Assembly: GCF_013618865.1 (NCBI RefSeq)
Contig: NZ_JABSOE010000032.1
Span: 1-52,719 of the forward strand
From: Phocaeicola faecicola
GTDB lineage: Bacteria; Bacteroidota; Bacteroidia; Bacteroidales; Bacteroidaceae
DNA length: 52,719 bases
Direction: 5' to 3'
Of this stretch, positions 49,774 through 52,719 are shown one piece after another. The translations under genes and the position numbers were made by a program. Under the pieces are notes generated by a model. It saw nothing but the letters and a program-made list of their open reading frames with translations. It was not told the origin of the DNA and searched no databases. Each line of letters opens with the position of its first letter. Position 1 is the stretch's first letter.

Positions 49774-50871
49774 ATGAAAAAAGTAATATTATTTTTCGCC
49801 TTATTCATAGCATGTCTTTATGTAAAGGCACAGCCTATTGTTCCACAGGCTAATGAAAATGTGGAACTGATGAGTATATTGTCCCGTATGGCTGGTTTCC
49901 CTGAATACAGTATGGATATGGCAGGCCAATACATAAAGGATATGGACAGCTATTTTAAGGATAATAAAGAACATCCGGCAGTCCAGTACATGAAAGAATT
50001 AAGAAATAAATATGGCATATCTTATGATGCGGTTATGTCAATGGCAGTACATCTGAAAAATCAGGATGGCGTGTTATCTTTGATAGAGGAAGAAACTCCC
50101 GAATTGGATGACAGATGGACAGATGTTGATAAAGATAAATTTCTGTCTTATCTGAATAACTTTTATAATGATACAAAGTTCAATGAGTTTTTCAAAGCTC
50201 ATAATGATATTTACGAAAAAGGTATTAAATCTTTTCAGAAAAATGTAACAAGTTCCTTTAATGTAGATTGGTATTCCGATTTCTATGGTAATGAACCTCA
50301 GGAAAACTACACTATTATAATCGGATTCTGTAACGGGGGTGGAAACTATGGTGCAGAAAGACAATTAAAAGGACAAAAGAAAGATGTCTATGCTATTGTC
50401 GGTTATTTTGTAGATGAGGAGGACACACCAATGTATAACAATAGATTTCTGCCTACTCTGATTCATGAATTTAACCATTCTTTCATCAATCATTATTTGG
50501 ATGAAAATAAATATCCCGAACATGTAAGACAACTGGAAGCAGCAGCTAATGTGTTGTATATGAACTCACAAATGAGCATGTCGCAACAGGCCTATGGTAG
50601 TTGGCAGACAATGATAAATGAATCGCTTGTTCGTGCTGCTGTTATCTGTTATATGCTTGATAATGAGTTTAAGACAGAAGATATAAGAAGTGTACTGTTG
50701 GAACAGATACAGCGTAATTTCAGATGGATGCCCGAACTGGTTACCCTGCTGAGAAAATACGAAAAGAAACACTCAAAGTATGGAAATTTTGAGAATTTCT
50801 ATCCCGAAATTATAGATTTCTTTAAAGATTTCGCTAAAAGTGAAAATGAACGATTTGATGTCTTAAAATAA
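49774..50871 (+). CDS. Secreted DUF4932-type putative metallopeptidase
   Basis: This 365-residue protein has a signal peptide ending in YVKAQ and no lipobox, so it is periplasmic or secreted. It resembles DUF4932, a Bacteroidetes family of unknown function. A zinc-protease-type motif HEFNH lies at residues 231-235 in LPTLIHEFNHSFINHYLDEN. A possible third ligand or support residue is E283 in MINESLVRAAV, about 48 residues later. NYTIIIGFCNGGGNYG precedes it as an Asn/Gly-rich strand. Peptidase activity is plausible but not shown. The gene stands alone between receptor 2 and receptor 3, on the same strand, with its own promoter. It may process a ligand or receptor of this cluster; that is inferred only from position. 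Confidence 0.72.
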   Translation: MKKVILFFALFIACLYVKAQPIVPQANENVELMSILSRMAGFPEYSMDMAGQYIKDMDSYFKDNKEHPAVQYMKELRNKYGISYDAVMSMAVHLKNQDGVLSLIEEETPELDDRWTDVDKDKFLSYLNNFYNDTKFNEFFKAHNDIYEKGIKSFQKNVTSSFNVDWYSDFYGNEPQENYTIIIGFCNGGGNYGAERQLKGQKKDVYAIVGYFVDEEDTPMYNNRFLPTLIHEFNHSFINHYLDENKYPEHVRQLEAAANVLYMNSQMSMSQQAYGSWQTMINESLVRAAVICYMLDNEFKTEDIRSVLLEQIQRNFRWMPELVTLLRKYEKKHSKYGNFENFYPEIIDFFKDFAKSENERFDVLK

Positions 50872-51003
50872 ATAGCGTATATATAAATTATCCGTACTGT
50901 TTATTAAAACGCTTCATGTATTTTACAGGTTAAGAAATGTACTGATTTCATGCGAGCGGCTTAAATGGTTATGATAAGACATTACAAAATGTAACAGCAG
51001 TTT

Positions 51004-52605
51004 ATGAATAGTAAAAGAATTATAGGGCTTTCAATGATATGTGCCGGTTTTTCGGCTTCAGCTTTCTGCCAGACAACCGGAAAAATACTCGATACCAATC
51101 AACAGCCAGTAGGAGGTGCCACCGTTATCATGCAGCTGCCGGATTCAACTTACCTGGGTGCGGCCATATCTGCTGCTGACGGTACTTTCGTGCTTGAGCC
51201 CGAACCGGAGGATTATCAGCTCATTGTCCAGCATCTGCTTTACCAGACAAGACAGGTAAAGGGGCAGGCGCGTGATGCCGGTATCATTACCTTGGAACAA
51301 AAGGACTATAATCTGGACGAAGTGGTAGTAGAGGGGGAACGCCCGTTCGTGACTGTAGAACAGGGAAAACTGAATTATAATATTTCAGCAATCTCGGAGA
51401 AACATATTGTAAACAATGCTTATGAGGCTATCTGTAAGCTGCCGGGGGTACAGGACAGGAGCGGCAAACTCTCGCTGGTGGGCGCAAAGGATGTGACGGT
51501 GATACTGAACGGAAAGGCAAGCACACTGACGCAGGAGCAGCTGATTGAGATGCTGAAGAATACTTCTGCTTCGCAGGTACAGACAGCTGAAGTGATGTAT
51601 AGTACCCCTCCCGAATATCATGTACGTGGGGCAGCCATTAATATCGTAACGGCAAAGGCAGCCGACAATACCCTCCGGAGTGAACTGTCTGCCAGCTACA
51701 GCAATCAGTATTTCAGCAGTTACAGCGGCAATGTAAACTTCCTGCTGACGAAGGGAAAGTCATCGCTGAATGTCTCTTACAATCCGGGTTATTCGCATAT
51801 AATGACGGTGATGGACCTGGCATCCCAACATACGTATGACGGAAAGGTATATGATATCACGCAGACACAGAAAATCAATACAAAGGGTTGGAAGCATAAC
51901 ATCTATGCTGAATATGGCTATCAGATAAACGAGGATAACGAATTGAGTGTGGGCTACAACGGTGCTCTTTCCGATAATGGTAAGGGTACGATTGATGTAA
52001 ATGGAAACTTCCAGAACAGCCACAATGACAAGTTGCAGGACAGTCGTCTGCACAATGTCTTTGCCCGCTATTCTTCCGGATTCGGACTTGATCTTGGGGT
52101 GGATTATACAGACTATACCATGAATGACAAGAATCGTCTGGAAAGTGAACTGACAGACAATACACGCCAGCTGCTTGATTATACTTCGGACCAGAAAATC
52201 CGTAAGTTCTCTGTATATGCCGACCAGAGCCACGGTCTTGCCAATGACTGGACTTTGAAATACGGTGTCCGTTATGATTATACGGACAACAAGAACGCTC
52301 AGTTCTTTAATCAGACTGAGGGGAAGGAGGGTGTCTGCAATTCTTCATCACGTCTTTATGAGCAGATTACCAATTTTTATGGTGGCTTCGACAAGGAATT
52401 TGAAAACGGACTGTCGCTTTCTCTTTCGGCAACCGGTGAGTATTATTCCATTGGTGACTATCATAAATGGGCGGTCTATCCGCAGGCTAGTCTGACCTAT
52501 TCGCCTTCGGAGAAACATACGTTCATGCTGGGTGTCTCGTCAGAAAAGGACTATCCTGCCTATTGGGATATGCAGACCAGTACTACCTATATGAATGAAC
52601 TATAA
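51004..52605 (+). pseudogene. TonB-dependent-receptor-like outer-membrane protein 3, 3' truncated
   Basis: The 533-residue product has a signal peptide (GFSASAFCQ), a carboxypeptidase-regulatory-like domain (GKILDTNQQPVGGATVIMQL) and a TonB-type linker YNLDEVVVEGERP. A plug follows (AYEAICKLPGVQDRSGKLSL, then VTVILNGKASTL, YSTPPEYHVRGAAINIV), then the first part of a barrel. It stops at YWDMQTSTTYMNEL, which in relatives is the middle of the barrel, just before the GNPxLxPxxS region. About 240 residues and the terminal strand are missing, so the protein cannot form a complete barrel. The reading frame is otherwise clean, so the truncation looks like a junction with foreign DNA at about 52600 rather than gradual decay. 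Its N-terminus does not share the constant block of receptors 1 and 2, and no regulator precedes it. Confidence 0.75.
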
Positions 52606-52719
52606 TAAAAACTTGAATATATTTAACAATTATAAGTATGTTTATGCTTATGTATAATGAAAGCTCGTCGGGCCTGACTGCTCAGTCCCTTGCCGTATGG
52701 CGCTCCCTCCGCAGGAGTG
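52606..52719. other. Unassigned right edge
   Basis: The first ~50 bases are AT-rich. From about 52660 the sequence turns abruptly GC-rich with no recognisable gene. It may be the end of an inserted element that truncated receptor 3, but it is too short to identify. Confidence 0.3.

Overview
The window looks like a chromosomal segment of a gut-type Bacteroidales bacterium (Bacteroides/Phocaeicola-like; species not determinable from sequence alone). The evidence is a SusC/SusD pair, DUF4493 and PCMD surface lipoproteins, signal peptides ending in ...AQ, lipoboxes followed by acidic residues, almost no Shine-Dalgarno sequences, and many promoters of the Bacteroides type (TTTG near -33 and TAnnTTTG near -7, about 20 bp apart).

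Left part (1-15 kb). An AlkD-like DNA repair gene faces a six-gene minus-strand operon (10460 to 1196). That operon encodes four DUF4493/PCMD lipoproteins and two small outer-membrane barrel proteins, probably one cell-surface assembly. Next come an acyltransferase-3 gene broken by one in-frame TGA, a Crp/Fnr-type regulator, an outer-membrane barrel protein and an SH3-domain secreted protein.

Middle part (15-36 kb). A divergent mini polysaccharide-utilisation locus holds a GH95-like surface lipoprotein on the minus strand and SusC/SusD on the plus strand, behind a textbook promoter. It is followed by a four-gene envelope cassette (CsgG-like, small lipoprotein, DUF4810, DUF799), a ferredoxin-nitroreductase, a probably leaderless YbaN gene, overlapping pabB and pabC for p-aminobenzoate synthesis, a secreted bleomycin-hydrolase-type aminopeptidase, and a large coiled-coil protein. 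A histidine kinase with two tandem periplasmic sensor modules and no response regulator nearby converges on the coiled-coil gene and overlaps it.

Right part (36-52.7 kb). This half is visibly more AT-rich and more accessory in character. It begins with an array of five 22-bp palindromic repeats and an AAA-ATPase/PD-(D/E)XK gene. Then comes the most interesting structure. Two tandem copies of a two-gene cassette each encode a membrane-spanning TPR sensor with a cytoplasmic helix-turn-helix, followed by a TonB-dependent outer-membrane receptor. The two copies are mosaic. The ends of the regulator, the intergenic promoter and the first ~55 codons of the receptor are nearly identical, while the periplasmic sensor and the receptor barrel are divergent. 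The second regulator copy carries one +1 and one -1 frameshift. A toxin-antitoxin-like pair and a decayed small gene lie between the copies. A DUF4932 HExxH protein and a third, 3'-truncated receptor close the window.

Most genes stand alone or in short operons. The recurring theme is envelope biology: surface lipoproteins, TonB-dependent uptake and sensing across the envelope.
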